From assembly GCF_000400735.1 (NCBI RefSeq), contig NZ_KE007365.1, forward strand, positions 206,188 through 270,187: 64,000 bases of DNA, given 5' to 3'. This DNA comes from Acinetobacter tandoii DSM 14970 = CIP 107469 (GTDB lineage: Bacteria; Pseudomonadota; Gammaproteobacteria; Pseudomonadales; Moraxellaceae). Position numbers and translations under genes: made by a program. The notes under the pieces are model-generated. The model made no database searches, was not told the origin of the DNA, and saw only the letters and a program-made list of their open reading frames with translations. Shown piece after piece: positions 46,111-55,741 of the stretch; the stretch's first letter is position 1, and each line of letters starts with the position of its first letter.

Positions 46111-46282
46111 ATAATGCGAGTTGATGTAATTGAATAAGGTGAACCATGCGCTGGTAACAAGGTAAATGCTCAAATAAGTGGTTATTATTGTGCTTTAAGG
46201 CGTCAAAGAATGCTTTGAAATTATTGAAATGAGAGCATTTGTACCACACAGTAATGAACACAATTTCAGAAAGGTGGAGTTA
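46111..46282 (-). mobile_element. Fragment of an IS982-family transposase gene
   Basis: The minus strand reads LHLSEIVFITVWYKCSHFNNFKAFF and HLFEHLPCYQRMVHLIQLHQLAL, matching the N-terminal part of the IS982 transposase at 32708-33446. Neither terminal repeat is seen. It directly adjoins the IS5 fragment in the opposite orientation. Confidence 0.78.
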
Positions 46283-46702
46283 GTGCTGGATAATGACCTA
46301 TAGTGATCTTTTTAAGCGAATTATCTATAGGGCTACAATATCTATATTTAAAACTTTTAACCCCTGTCTTAACTACAAGCCTACCCTCAAACCTGAATAT
46401 TCACCTACATCAACTTTATCTTTATCGCCTGCTTTCATTTTTTCTATTGCACGCGTAGATAAAGCAACTTTTTTAGTTTCAACCTTTTCCAATATTTCAT
46501 TTCTCTTTTGTTCATTGACCTGAATTTGCTACCATACGCACCTGAGTCAGTAGAGAACTAACTCGCTCACTCCGCCAAGATCTTTTACATGTTTATAGAC
46601 GGTCTTTTTTCTACTTATAATGGAGTTTACAAATCATCATTTTTGTAGATTCTAAAATTTAACCCATATTTTATACGATTGAAACTTAAGGATTTCATAT
46701 AC
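46283..46702. other. Non-coding boundary region before mutS
   Basis: 420 bp with no supported gene. It marks the junction between the accessory island and the mutS region and should contain the mutS promoter. A short open frame on the plus strand (46293-46523) resembles nothing I know. Confidence 0.4.
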
Positions 46703-49339
46703 ATGAGCTTGCAAGACATCATAGCCAATATTGATTCACATACCCCTATGATGCAACAGTACTTAAAAGTCAAAATGCAGCATCCTCATGCCTTAATGTT
46801 TTATCGTATGGGTGATTTCTACGAACTTTTTTTTGACGATGCACATAAAGCAGCCAAACTACTCGGCATTACGCTCACCCATCGAGGCAAAACCAATGGC
46901 AATCCAATTCCAATGGCAGGCGTACCCTTTCATGCCGCAGAAGGTTATCTGGCGCGTTTAGTCAAAAAAGGCGAAACCGTTGTAATTTGCGAGCAAGTTG
47001 GCGAAGTCACAGGCAAAGGCCCTGTAGATCGTCAGGTGGTTCGTATTCTCACCCCTGGTACACTCACTGATGATGCCTTACTCAATAGTCATCAATCTTC
47101 GAATTTGGTTGCACTATGCTTACAGCAAAACCAAATTGGTATTGCCCTCCTTGACTTAAGTGCAGGTATTTTTAAAGTCCAACAACAAGATTTCAAGCTA
47201 GAACATCTGAGCATCGAACTGGCACGGCTGATGCCAAGTGAAATTCTGGTCGATGAAGATATTGTTGACCCCAATATTTTAGAACAAGTCAAAAAACAAC
47301 TCGACTGTCCTGTGACTAAGCGCCCCAATGTAGACTTTAATTTAAATAATGCGCAAAAAACCTTGTGTGATCAGCTTGGGGTTTCAACGCTTTCTGGTTT
47401 TGGGATTGATCATTTGCCGTTGGCAAAAGCTGCGGCGGCCGCACTGATTCATTATGCCAAAGAAACACAAAAAACCGCATTGCCCCACATCCGAAGTATT
47501 CAGTTAGAACAAAGCAGTGACTTTATTGCACTTGATCCTGTGACACGTCGCAACTTAGAAATTGTGGATCCGTTATTCGAACATGGGACGTCATTATTTC
47601 AACTCATTAATGATTGCCAAACTGCTATGGGAAGTCGGTTATTAAGCCGAACCCTCATGCAACCACTACGCGATACAGCTCTACTTGATGCACGTCTTGA
47701 CGCCATTCAAGCTTTTATTGATGGTTATCATGAAGCTCCTATTCGATTAGTCCTGAAAGAAATTGGGGACATTGAACGCGTGCTTAGCCGCGTTGCTCTA
47801 GGAAGCGCGCGTCCACGCGACTTGGTACAACTGCGTCAGGCGAGCGCCCAGCTTCCATTTTTACGCCATGCTTTAAACCCAGTTGTGACCAATCAGCAAT
47901 CTCGATTGGTTCAACAGTTAAATGAGGAATTGGGTGATTTTAATGGTTTATACCAGCGCCTCCTCGCAGCAATTGTAGAAAATCCACCTGTGCTGTTACG
48001 TGATGGCAATGTCATAGCAGAAGGGTTTGACAGTGAACTGGATGAATTACGCAAAATACGTGACCATGCTGGGCAGTTCCTGATCGATTTAGAAATTAAA
48101 GAGCGTGAACAATCGGGTATTCCTACCCTGAAAATCGGCTATAACCGTGTCAGTGGCTATTACATAGAGTTAACTCGTGCTCAGGCAGAACAGGCACCCG
48201 AACACTATATTCGCCGTCAGACCCTCAAAAATGCCGAACGCTATATCACGCCAGAACTGAAAAGTTTTGAAGATAAAGTGTTATCCAGTGAATCTCGTGC
48301 TTTAGCGCGTGAAAAAATGCTATTTGAAATGCTTTTAGATGAGCTACGTCAAGATATTGCAAATTTACAAGTTATGAGCGCAGCCATCGCTCAAATTGAT
48401 TTGCTCAGTAACTTTGCACATCAAGCCCGTTTAAGAAACTGGTCTCGACCCGAATTTAGCCCAGAAATGGGCATCAAAATTATGGCGGGTCGTCATCCTG
48501 TAGTCGAAGCATTAAGTAAAACTGCATTTACGCCGAATGACACCCATTTGGATTATGCACATCGCATGGCAATTATCACTGGTCCTAACATGGGTGGTAA
48601 ATCGACCTTTATGCGTCAGACCGCATTAATTAGTTTACTGGCTTATTGTGGTAGTTTTGTCCCTGCGCAGTCCGCTACATTAGGTCCGATTGACCGTATT
48701 TTTACCCGTATTGGGTCTGCCGATGATTTATCGACAGGCAAATCGACCTTTATGGTGGAAATGACCGAAACTTCGCAAATTCTGCATCATGCCACCAACC
48801 AATCCTTGGTGCTCATGGATGAAGTGGGTCGTGGAACCAGTACCTATGACGGCTTGTCCTTGGCTTGGGCTTGTGTTTTAGACCTAAGTAAACGAGTGAA
48901 ATGCTTATGCTTGTTTGCCACCCATTACTTTGAACTGACTGAACTGAGTAAAGAATCGGGCATTTACAATTATCATGTCAGCGCCAAAGAACTGAATGGT
49001 AATTTGATTTTGCTGCATAAAGTACAACAAGGTCCTGCCAGTCAGAGTCATGGCCTACAAGTCGCAAAATTAGCGGGTATTCCTACGAATGTGATTAAAG
49101 AAGCGCAAAACCGTTTAAGAATTTTAGAGCGCCAACAGCAACAGCACGTCAATACGGCGGTACAACGTGATTTATTTGCACCTGCCGTGCAAGCGGAGCC
49201 TAATATTATTGAACGCGTTGTTGAAGTTGAAAAAGTCTCTCCAGCACTGGAAATTTTAAAAGCGTTAGATGTCGATAACCTAACCCCACGTGAAGCTTTA
49301 CAGCATTTGTATCAACTGAAAGAACAATTAGAAAGTTAA
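46703..49339 (+). CDS. mutS: DNA mismatch repair protein MutS
   Basis: 878 residues from the ATG at 46703 (AAGGAT ribosome-binding site 9 nt before; the in-frame TTG at 46679 is rejected). The mismatch-binding Phe-x-Glu is in [13 protein letters not shown]. The ATPase has Walker [14 protein letters not shown], Walker [14 protein letters not shown] and the His of [11 protein letters not shown]. The C-terminal beta-clamp/tetramer region ends in [19 protein letters not shown]. It finds mismatches after replication. It flanks the Rhs island directly, with IS debris between. Confidence 0.97.
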   Translation: MSLQDIIANIDSHTPMMQQYLKVKMQHPHALMFYRMGDFYELFFDDAHKAAKLLGITLTHRGKTNGNPIPMAGVPFHAAEGYLARLVKKGETVVICEQVGEVTGKGPVDRQVVRILTPGTLTDDALLNSHQSSNLVALCLQQNQIGIALLDLSAGIFKVQQQDFKLEHLSIELARLMPSEILVDEDIVDPNILEQVKKQLDCPVTKRPNVDFNLNNAQKTLCDQLGVSTLSGFGIDHLPLAKAAAAALIHYAKETQKTALPHIRSIQLEQSSDFIALDPVTRRNLEIVDPLFEHGTSLFQLINDCQTAMGSRLLSRTLMQPLRDTALLDARLDAIQAFIDGYHEAPIRLVLKEIGDIERVLSRVALGSARPRDLVQLRQASAQLPFLRHALNPVVTNQQSRLVQQLNEELGDFNGLYQRLLAAIVENPPVLLRDGNVIAEGFDSELDELRKIRDHAGQFLIDLEIKEREQSGIPTLKIGYNRVSGYYIELTRAQAEQAPEHYIRRQTLKNAERYITPELKSFEDKVLSSESRALAREKMLFEMLLDELRQDIANLQVMSAAIAQIDLLSNFAHQARLRNWSRPEFSPEMGIKIMAGRHPVVEALSKTAFTPNDTHLDYAHRMAIITGPNMGGKSTFMRQTALISLLAYCGSFVPAQSATLGPIDRIFTRIGSADDLSTGKSTFMVEMTETSQILHHATNQSLVLMDEVGRGTSTYDGLSLAWACVLDLSKRVKCLCLFATHYFELTELSKESGIYNYHVSAKELNGNLILLHKVQQGPASQSHGLQVAKLAGIPTNVIKEAQNRLRILERQQQQHVNTAVQRDLFAPAVQAEPNIIERVVEVEKVSPALEILKALDVDNLTPREALQHLYQLKEQLES

Positions 49340-49347
49340 GCTTTTAA

Positions 49348-49377
49348 AAAAGGTCGGTTGAATATCACCGACCTTTT
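49348..49377. terminator. Bidirectional terminator after mutS
   Basis: Perfect 11-bp arms aaaaggtcggt (49348-49358) and accgacctttt (49367-49377) between the convergent mutS and GNAT genes. Confidence 0.88.
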
Positions 49378-49397
49378 CATTTTGAGCATCACTTCAC

Positions 49398-49991
49398 TCA
49401 TCGAGATTGCTCAAGTTTCCACGTTAAGTTTTGTTGTACGGCAGGCCATTCATTTTTCAAAATACTGTATACATAGGTATCACGTAAAATATCATCCTGC
49501 ACGATTTGATGGCTTCTTAACACACCATCTAATTTCGCCCCTAAGCGTTCAATTGCAGCACGACTTTTCAAATTAAAAGACGATGTTCTGAACTCAACGG
49601 CAATACAGTTTAATATTTCAAATGCATGCTTAAGCAGTAATTGCTTCGCCTCTGTATTCACAGCACTCCGCTGAACAGATTGTCTATACCATGTTGAACC
49701 AATTTCCACGCGACGATGTTCAGCAACCACGTTCATATAGCTGGTCATGCCAAGGATCTGACCACTGTGCTGTTCAATCACCACAAAGGGCAACATACTT
49801 CCCCTCTGCTGCAACTCAAGTCGTCTTTTTATCTCGCTATGTATAAGTTCAGGTTTAGGAATAAAGGTATACCAAAGTTTCCAGAGTTCACCATCACACA
49901 CAGCTTCTCTCAGTGCTAACTCATGCTCTAAACTTAAGGGTTCCAATTTAATGTTTTTACCCACCAAAGTGACTGGCTTTAACCACGACAT
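49398..49991 (-). CDS. GNAT-family acetyltransferase (RimJ/RimL type)
   Basis: 197 residues. The fold follows RimL-like proteins: N-terminal VGKNIKLEPLSLEHELAL, then VEIGSTWYRQSVQRSAVNTEAKQLLLKHAFE (acetyl-CoA site) and the C-terminal NLKSRAAIERLGAKLDGVLRSH. It is 19 bp downstream of the PaiB gene on the same strand, so the two are an operon. Possible substrates are an amino acid or amine; unknown. Confidence 0.83.
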   Translation of the reverse strand: MSWLKPVTLVGKNIKLEPLSLEHELALREAVCDGELWKLWYTFIPKPELIHSEIKRRLELQQRGSMLPFVVIEQHSGQILGMTSYMNVVAEHRRVEIGSTWYRQSVQRSAVNTEAKQLLLKHAFEILNCIAVEFRTSSFNLKSRAAIERLGAKLDGVLRSHQIVQDDILRDTYVYSILKNEWPAVQQNLTWKLEQSR

Positions 49992-50010
49992 GTTTCATCT
50001 TCCTTTAGAG

Positions 50011-50646
50011 TTAATTTTTGGATGCTGCCACTTGGTACATTGCTTTGCTTATCTCCCGCTGTCCTGTTGTAGATAATGCATGTGCGACACCCACTATATC
50101 TCGATGCTCTTTATTCTGCCCCAATTTGGATTTGCCCTGAATTTTGGTAATTTCAATCTCTATCCCCACGATGGCTTTTAACATCGTTTCTATATAATCT
50201 TTTGGCGCATCTGACATTTTCCATGGTTCAGCTTGCATGGCTTCATGGGTACGGGTTAAACGTGCCACCACTCCACGTACATAACGCTCATCATCACGTA
50301 TTTTCAACTTGCCATGCGCATGAACTACTCGATAGTTCCAAGTCGGTACTTGCTGGTGATGCTCTTGTTTACTCGGATACCATTGTGGCGAAATATAGAC
50401 ATCACCTGCTCGAAAGACTACCAGCACTTCATCACCATCTTGAACTTCTTGCCAAACTGGATTTTTCCTTGCTACATGTGCATGCAGTACACCCAATTCA
50501 GTCACCTCAGTATCAAGTTCAAAAGGCAGATGATTCGCATCTAAACCACTTTGCCCATGCGTTAGCAAAATTCCCAAAGGATATTGTTGTATGAGTTCAT
50601 GCAGGATATCTATTTGTGTTTCTTCAAATTCTGCGGGGACGTACAT
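50011..50646 (-). CDS. PaiB-type FMN-binding protein
   Basis: 211 residues with the PaiB split-barrel signatures: MYVPAEFEETQ at the N-terminus, GQSGLDANHLPFEL, DVYISPQWYPSK and VPTWNYRVVHAHGKLKI. PaiB proteins are annotated as negative transcriptional regulators and bind FMN; PaiA, the partner in Bacillus, is an acetyltransferase. Here too an acetyltransferase gene follows. The gene is divergent from a MocR regulator with a shared operator, so it is the probable MocR target. Confidence 0.85.
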   Translation of the reverse strand: MYVPAEFEETQIDILHELIQQYPLGILLTHGQSGLDANHLPFELDTEVTELGVLHAHVARKNPVWQEVQDGDEVLVVFRAGDVYISPQWYPSKQEHHQQVPTWNYRVVHAHGKLKIRDDERYVRGVVARLTRTHEAMQAEPWKMSDAPKDYIETMLKAIVGIEIEITKIQGKSKLGQNKEHRDIVGVAHALSTTGQREISKAMYQVAASKN

Positions 50647-50713
50647 GGTCTATAACTCCTCTTATGTTCCTAATCTCAGTCTGTATTTCCTGTTGTAAAT
50701 TTTCAGTTTTAAT

Positions 50714-50758
50714 TGGAATATAAAAAAGAACCAGTTTATCTAAATTTTAGTAGACCAG
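50714..50758 (-). promoter_or_regulatory. Tripartite MocR operator between paiB-like and MocR genes
   Basis: Read on the minus strand: ctggtct (50758-50752) and ctggttct (50734-50727) as direct repeats 24 bp apart, then an inverted attcca (50719-50714). It ends 4 nt before the ATG of the MocR gene (50763) and 67 nt from the PaiB start, the same geometry as at the other two MocR genes. Confidence 0.6.
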
Positions 50759-50762
50759 AATT

Positions 50763-52244
50763 ATGGCAAGAATGACCAAAGTAATAGATCTTCCATCCAT
50801 GACAAAACTGAATAAGGCGAATGGACAGATCAGCACCCAACTCATTCACATTTTTAGAGCAGCCGTTCAACAGGGTGATTTACAATCTGGTGATGCCTTA
50901 CCCTCTTCCCGTGAGCTAGCACAAACATTAAATGTTGCCCGGGGTACTGTGATTGAAGCTTATGAGCAACTTATCGCAGAAGGTGTATTTGAATCTCATG
51001 CCCGAAAAGGGACTTTTGTTTCACAAACTTTAAACCATTCGACTACAGAGACGTTAAAAAGAGAAAAACAAGAAACCGACATCCCGCTTACATCAGCTGC
51101 ACAAGCATTTGCAGAAATACTCAAAGAATTTAGACCATTACCGCATCGACCTTTTGCCGTTTCTGTGCCCACAGGCCGTACTCAACCGAATGATATGTGG
51201 CGGAAATATGGCAATCAATACCGTGCCCGTGGCATTGCAGCTCCGTCAGGTTATGATGATCCGCAAGGCATATTGTCTCTACGCATTGCTATTGCTGATT
51301 ATGTTCGGCGTTCGCGTTCTGTGCATTGTGACCCTGAACAAATTGTGATTACTAGCGGAATCCAACAAGCACTTTATATTTGCAGTCATATTTTATTCAA
51401 TGCGAATGATACTGTTTGGGTTGAAGATCCTGCTTATCGTGGAACTACAGCCATACTTGAGCATTCATTACATCATTTAAAAATCATACGTGTACCTGTT
51501 GATGAAGAAGGCATTCAAGTCAATATAGGTCGTACACTTGCTGAAAATGCACGTGCTGCATTTGTCACCCCTTCTCATCAATATCCAATCGGTATGCCCA
51601 TGAGCTTAGCGAGACGAACTGCATTACTCGCATGGGCAAAACAGCAGAACGCTTGGATTATTGAAGATGATTATGACAGCGAACTCCGTTACAGTGGCCA
51701 ACCGTTTCCTGCACTACAAGGCATGGCATCGGATCAAGTCATATATTTGGGTACGTTTAGCAAAGTCCTGTTTCCATCATTACGTTTAGGTTATGCCATT
51801 CTGCCAAAAAAGCTGGTTGCTTCATTTTGTGGGCTAAGAGCATTGATTGACCGTCACCCACCATCAGCAGATCAGCATGTATTGGCAGCCTTTATTCAAG
51901 AAGGTCATTTAGAACGACATATTCGGCGTATACGAAAAGTTTATGCAGAAAATCGTCTGCAATTAATTAATATGATAGAACGCCATATTCCAAAACACCT
52001 TGGCTTTTTACAGTCAGGCGATCAGGGTATGCATATGTTGCTATGGCTAGCCGATCATTTAGATGACCGCGCTATTGCCCAATCAGCACTTGATTCAGGA
52101 ATATCCATTAAAGCCGTTTCACCCACTTATTCAAATCAAACGAAACGTTCTGGACTTATACTTGGATTGGGAGACTTTGATATTCAACAAATGGAACGCG
52201 CTGTAACTCAGTTGGCAAAAATCATTCAACACCATGACAGATAA
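50763..52244 (+). CDS. MocR-family regulator (GntR HTH plus aminotransferase-like domain)
   Basis: 493 residues. The winged helix is at ~25-95 (LPSSRELAQTLNVARGTVIEAYEQL); the aminotransferase domain carries IIEDDYDSELRYSG and the PLP Lys in YLGTFSKVLFPSLRLGY. It is the third MocR protein in the window and is divergent from the PaiB-GNAT pair. The operator ends 4 nt before the ATG, leaving no room for a Shine-Dalgarno sequence, so the message may be leaderless. An effector such as PLP or an amine is expected for the family but cannot be named. Confidence 0.88.
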   Translation: MARMTKVIDLPSMTKLNKANGQISTQLIHIFRAAVQQGDLQSGDALPSSRELAQTLNVARGTVIEAYEQLIAEGVFESHARKGTFVSQTLNHSTTETLKREKQETDIPLTSAAQAFAEILKEFRPLPHRPFAVSVPTGRTQPNDMWRKYGNQYRARGIAAPSGYDDPQGILSLRIAIADYVRRSRSVHCDPEQIVITSGIQQALYICSHILFNANDTVWVEDPAYRGTTAILEHSLHHLKIIRVPVDEEGIQVNIGRTLAENARAAFVTPSHQYPIGMPMSLARRTALLAWAKQQNAWIIEDDYDSELRYSGQPFPALQGMASDQVIYLGTFSKVLFPSLRLGYAILPKKLVASFCGLRALIDRHPPSADQHVLAAFIQEGHLERHIRRIRKVYAENRLQLINMIERHIPKHLGFLQSGDQGMHMLLWLADHLDDRAIAQSALDSGISIKAVSPTYSNQTKRSGLILGLGDFDIQQMERAVTQLAKIIQHHDR

Positions 52245-52681
52245 AAAAATGAAAGAGACTATTGAAGCTTATCGTGCCTTATTGAATCGGTATTCTTAAA
52301 TTGAATAGGTACTTTTGTTTGAATGGACCATTTTTTAATGGTATATCGATGACTTTCTAGGCAAAAAATTAAGAATTTAATCCTTCAAGTACTTACTCCA
52401 AATTTGAAATTTTTCATTTCCAATATGCTCTGTAATTTTATTACGCCATAATACGAAAACCAAAAAACATCGTAAAATACTGTTTTTTATAATTTATTTT
52501 ATAAATTAGCAATATTTATTTCATTTTCTCAAATATATTGTTGCTATCAATTATCATTTACTTAAATGTATTTCACGCATTTAAATAACAAATATCAATA
52601 AAAGCAATTGTTAGTTATCCCCATTTTTGCCTAAAATACTGCATGAGTAATTAAAACCATATTATTTAGGTAGCTGTCGCC
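52245..52681. other. AT-rich intergenic region before fdxA
   Basis: 437 bp without a supported gene. A 21-codon frame (52235-52300) overlapping the MocR end has no support. The stretch 52380-52620 is strongly AT-rich. The fdxA promoter should lie in the last ~100 bp. No terminator for the MocR gene is evident. Confidence 0.4.
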
Positions 52682-53005
52682 ATGACCTTTGTTGTCACTG
52701 AAAACTGTATTAAATGTAAATATCAAGACTGTGTAGAAGTTTGCCCTGTTGACTGTTTCTACGAAGGTCCTAACTTCTTGGTGATTAACCCAGATGAATG
52801 TATCGACTGTGCATTATGCGAACCAGAATGCCCTGCAAATGCAATTTTCTCTGAAGATGAGTTGCCAGAAGGTCAAGAAGTATTTATCGAACTAAATGCA
52901 GAACTTGCACAAAAATGGCCAAACATTACTCAAATTGGTGACCAACCTGCCGACCGTGAAGAATGGAATGGTAAGGCAGACAAGTTACAATATCTTGAAA
53001 AATAA
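52682..53005 (+). CDS. fdxA: Ferredoxin FdxA ([3Fe-4S][4Fe-4S], seven-iron type)
   Basis: 107 residues. The first cluster motif is [21 protein letters not shown], in which the spacing of a seven-iron ferredoxin is kept; the second is [17 protein letters not shown]. The ~45-residue C-terminal extension is typical of the Azotobacter FdI type. It carries electrons in the cytoplasm. Single gene with its own terminator. The position downstream of mutS is usual in Acinetobacter. Confidence 0.95.
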   Translation: MTFVVTENCIKCKYQDCVEVCPVDCFYEGPNFLVINPDECIDCALCEPECPANAIFSEDELPEGQEVFIELNAELAQKWPNITQIGDQPADREEWNGKADKLQYLEK

Positions 53006-53011
53006 GCCATA

Positions 53012-53041
53012 AAAAAAGATCAGCAATTGCTGATCTTTTTT
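53012..53041 (+). terminator. Terminator after fdxA
   Basis: Perfect palindrome with arms aaaaaagatcagcaa and ttgctgatctttttt, ending in a T-run, 6 bp after fdxA. Confidence 0.9.
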
Positions 53042-53140
53042 TATACCAAAAACACACATTTGATTGCAAATTTTCCAAATTTGCTCCCCCCTTTTCGATT
53101 AAAATAAGCACCTATATTTCTAAGCATTTGATTTTCATAC

Positions 53141-53857
53141 ATGAAGCAATTTTTCAAGGGCGTGCTCAGTTTGAGTATCATCCCTCTGGTTATGATCGGA
53201 TGTAGTTCATCTCCTCATAAATCTGGGCAAGGCACACCTCATGGAAAACGGATTTTCATTCCTCACGAACGTGTAAGCGTCGAACGCCCAATCCCTCCTA
53301 AAATTATTCCATATACCTATAATAGTTGGGTCGCTGCCAGTGATAACTTGCGACGCGTACGTGAATATGAAGTTTTCCTAGAAAAAAATAATGTCGGGAA
53401 TATTATTCCGACTTTTGAATTATTACGTACCGCGCGCGACTGGCAAAAGTGTGGGCGTTCTCAATATATGATTCCAACTCGTGAGTTGTGGGCAAATCAG
53501 ATCCCCACACTTAAAGTTTTTAAATATCTTGTCGCATCCAAAGTATTAACAGACTTTGAAGTCACGTCTGTTTACCGTGACTTAACGCTAAACCAATGTG
53601 CTGGTGGTGCAAGCTCTTCACGCCACTTGTTTAATTCAGCAATCGACTTCCGTATTGGCCCCGAATATCCACAATCAGAAGATTACACTTTTATTGAAAA
53701 TACCAAATTTAAGCTGTGTCAGTTCTGGGAACAATATGGTCAAAGTCTCAATATGGGTCTAGGCTTGTATGCTTCTGGACAAATCCATATTGATACTCAA
53801 GGCTTTCGTACTTGGGGGCCAGATTTAAGTCGTTCCTCATCCATGTGTAATTATTAA
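53141..53857 (+). CDS. M15-family peptidase-like lipoprotein (D-Ala-D-Ala carboxypeptidase type)
   Basis: 238 residues. The N-terminus is a lipoprotein signal (SLSIIPLVMIGC, lipobox Cys at 21). The catalytic domain is C-terminal: SSRHLFNSAIDFR supplies the first zinc ligands (His and Asp), and GQIHIDTQGFRTWG the third His. Such M15 enzymes cut D-Ala or peptidoglycan cross-links. The mature protein would be membrane-anchored in the periplasm. Single gene with its own terminator. Confidence 0.82.
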   Translation: MKQFFKGVLSLSIIPLVMIGCSSSPHKSGQGTPHGKRIFIPHERVSVERPIPPKIIPYTYNSWVAASDNLRRVREYEVFLEKNNVGNIIPTFELLRTARDWQKCGRSQYMIPTRELWANQIPTLKVFKYLVASKVLTDFEVTSVYRDLTLNQCAGGASSSRHLFNSAIDFRIGPEYPQSEDYTFIENTKFKLCQFWEQYGQSLNMGLGLYASGQIHIDTQGFRTWGPDLSRSSSMCNY

Positions 53858-53870
53858 CATGTATTCCATG

Positions 53871-53898
53871 ACAGAGGTCTAAACACCTCTGTTTTTTA
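53871..53898 (+). terminator. Terminator after the M15 peptidase gene
   Basis: Perfect 8-bp arms acagaggt (53871-53878) and acctctgt (53885-53892), followed by TTTTT. Confidence 0.85.
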
Positions 53899-53983
53899 TT
53901 TTCAGTGATTAATATTCTGAGAGAATTGAACTCTGTCTAGAAATGTTTAAAATGCACTGATTCGATATTTAGGCGCTAAGATT

Positions 53984-54649
53984 ATGCAAGAAATGTGGTC
54001 AGAGATTGATGATTTTATCGATTCACATTTAATTCCTGAAGACCCAATTCTGTTACAAACACTTGAAAATACGGCTCAAAAAGGTTTTCCTGATCATCTA
54101 GCTGTTGCTCCTAATCAAGGCATGTTGTTGCAAATGCTTATTCAAATGAATCAATGTAAACGTGTCCTAGAGCTTGGCACATTTGCAGCTTACAGTACTA
54201 TGTGGCTAGCACGTGCACTGCCTCAAGATGGTTATATCCTTACCATTGAAGGCCGTGATACTCATGCAGCATTAGGTCAAGAAAATATTGACCGCGCGAA
54301 TTTGCCACAAACCATTGAACTGAAAGTCGGACGCGCTGCTGACGTACTTAAAGCACTTCCAGCAGATTTTGAACCTTTTGATTTTATTTTTATTGATGCA
54401 GATAAACAAAGCTATCCCGAATACTTAGAACTCAGCTTAGACTTATCTCACTCAGGCACCATCATTGTGCTCGATAATGTGATTCGTGCTGGTGATATTG
54501 TAAATCCAGAAAATCATAAGCCAAGTATAGAAGGTATTCGAGAAACTTTTGTGCGTTTAAAAAACCATCCAAGATTGCTGTCTTGCACAGCGTTACAGAC
54601 GGTTGGCAGTAAAGGGCATGATGGTTTTGCAATTGCGATTGTAAAATAG
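53984..54649 (+). CDS. Class I SAM-dependent O-methyltransferase (family 3)
   Basis: 221 residues of the catechol-O-methyltransferase-like family. The SAM site is RVLELGTFAAYSTMWLARALP; the metal-binding acidic residues are in FDFIFIDADKQSYPEYLELSL and VLDNVIRAGDIVNP. Such enzymes methylate hydroxyl groups of small aromatics or CoA esters with Mg2+. No partner gene nearby; substrate unknown. Confidence 0.88.
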   Translation: MQEMWSEIDDFIDSHLIPEDPILLQTLENTAQKGFPDHLAVAPNQGMLLQMLIQMNQCKRVLELGTFAAYSTMWLARALPQDGYILTIEGRDTHAALGQENIDRANLPQTIELKVGRAADVLKALPADFEPFDFIFIDADKQSYPEYLELSLDLSHSGTIIVLDNVIRAGDIVNPENHKPSIEGIRETFVRLKNHPRLLSCTALQTVGSKGHDGFAIAIVK

Positions 54650-54719
54650 CAACCAAAGCACAAAAAACACTCTATTGTATTTTTAATTTAAAATACAAGT
54701 ATTTACAACTATTGTCCAT

Positions 54720-54750
54720 ATAGTTATCCACATATAATGCGGATAACTAT
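54720..54750. terminator. Inverted repeat between convergent genes
   Basis: Perfect 10-bp arms atagttatcc (54720-54729) and ggataactat (54741-54750). It lies between the methyltransferase and the universal stress protein genes and is likely a shared terminator, though no long T-run follows. Confidence 0.5.
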
Positions 54751-54776
54751 AAATTTACGTAATCCATTCTAAATTC

Positions 54777-55619
54777 TTATTTTGCAACCAAGAGTGGAAC
54801 TGTTGAATTTCTGAATATTGTGGTGGTAATACTTCCCAAAAAGAATTGGTGAATCTTGCTGTGGCTAAATGCACCCATAACCACTAATTTAATATCATGT
54901 TCTCGCTGATATTCCAAGATGTTTTCTGAAACATCGCCATAACGGTATTCAACAACAACATCTAAACCCGCATCTCTTAAGAACTGTGAGGGTTCATTTA
55001 AAATTTCAGGATGATCTCCAACATAAAGCAAATGACATTGTAACAAGCGCAATAAATCACTTTGCGCAATTCGATGCATCATCTTGGTACAGGTAGGAGA
55101 ATATTCATAAGCAAAAATAAAGCGAGTCGGCGGTACAAACTTCTCTCCAACTGTTAGTACAGTACTACTTACACCACGAATAAAGTTTTCAACATTGCCA
55201 CCAATGGGTTTATTCCGCTCTGCCGAGCGCTCACCCACCCGACCAATCACAGCAATATCATCTTCTTTAAGTACATGAAAACTTTGTTCTAGAAAGTCCC
55301 CTTTTTCCTGAATATGTGTCGTATCTAAACCATATTTATCTTTGACCATTTCAGAAATATGATTCAGTAGGTTGTTGCTATAATCGAGTGCGAGTTGGCT
55401 TTGTTTCTGCTCAAGTTCTGCCAGCTCTTTGAGTAACATTGCATTACTTTCAAAACCAATGACTCCGCTAATTTCACCTAAATGGTAACTGGCAGGATAG
55501 TAATCCAACACTTGTAATAACACGAGTTCGCGTTGTGTTTGTTTTGCAATCCAAGCTGCTGCTTCTGCGACAGCATTGATGCAGGGAGAAGAATCTATAC
55601 ACGCTATTACCCGTTTCAT
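54777..55619 (-). CDS. Universal stress protein, tandem UspA domains
   Basis: 280 residues with two UspA domains. Domain one (1-~150) starts MKRVIACIDSSPCINAVAEAA and domain two ends VVMGAFSHSKIHQFFLGSITTTIFRNSTVPLLVAK, where the G-x2-G-x9-G(S/T) ATP-site pattern is kept in the second domain. Tandem Usp proteins are cytoplasmic and linked to stress survival. Single gene. Confidence 0.9.
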   Translation of the reverse strand: MKRVIACIDSSPCINAVAEAAAWIAKQTQRELVLLQVLDYYPASYHLGEISGVIGFESNAMLLKELAELEQKQSQLALDYSNNLLNHISEMVKDKYGLDTTHIQEKGDFLEQSFHVLKEDDIAVIGRVGERSAERNKPIGGNVENFIRGVSSTVLTVGEKFVPPTRFIFAYEYSPTCTKMMHRIAQSDLLRLLQCHLLYVGDHPEILNEPSQFLRDAGLDVVVEYRYGDVSENILEYQREHDIKLVVMGAFSHSKIHQFFLGSITTTIFRNSTVPLLVAK

Positions 55620-55741
55620 TGTTCGCCTCTCAATTAGTCTCTAGGGACTATAGGTCTAGTTGTTGTATCTAAACTTAGCACATCTAGTGATGAGTTGGCA
55701 TCTTTTGTGTAACCGAGATTGATGAAAAATATACAATTATT

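Noticed and set aside
46293-46523. 76-residue plus-strand frame between the IS fragments and mutS
   Set aside because: No ribosome-binding site, no recognisable domain, low-complexity composition, and it lies in IS junction debris.
52235-52300. 21-codon frame overlapping the end of the third MocR gene
   Set aside because: Too short, starts inside the MocR stop region, and no relative is known to me.
52380-52620. AT-rich stretch before fdxA as a possible small RNA or origin
   Set aside because: No stable hairpin with T-run, no DnaA-box cluster and no iteron seen.
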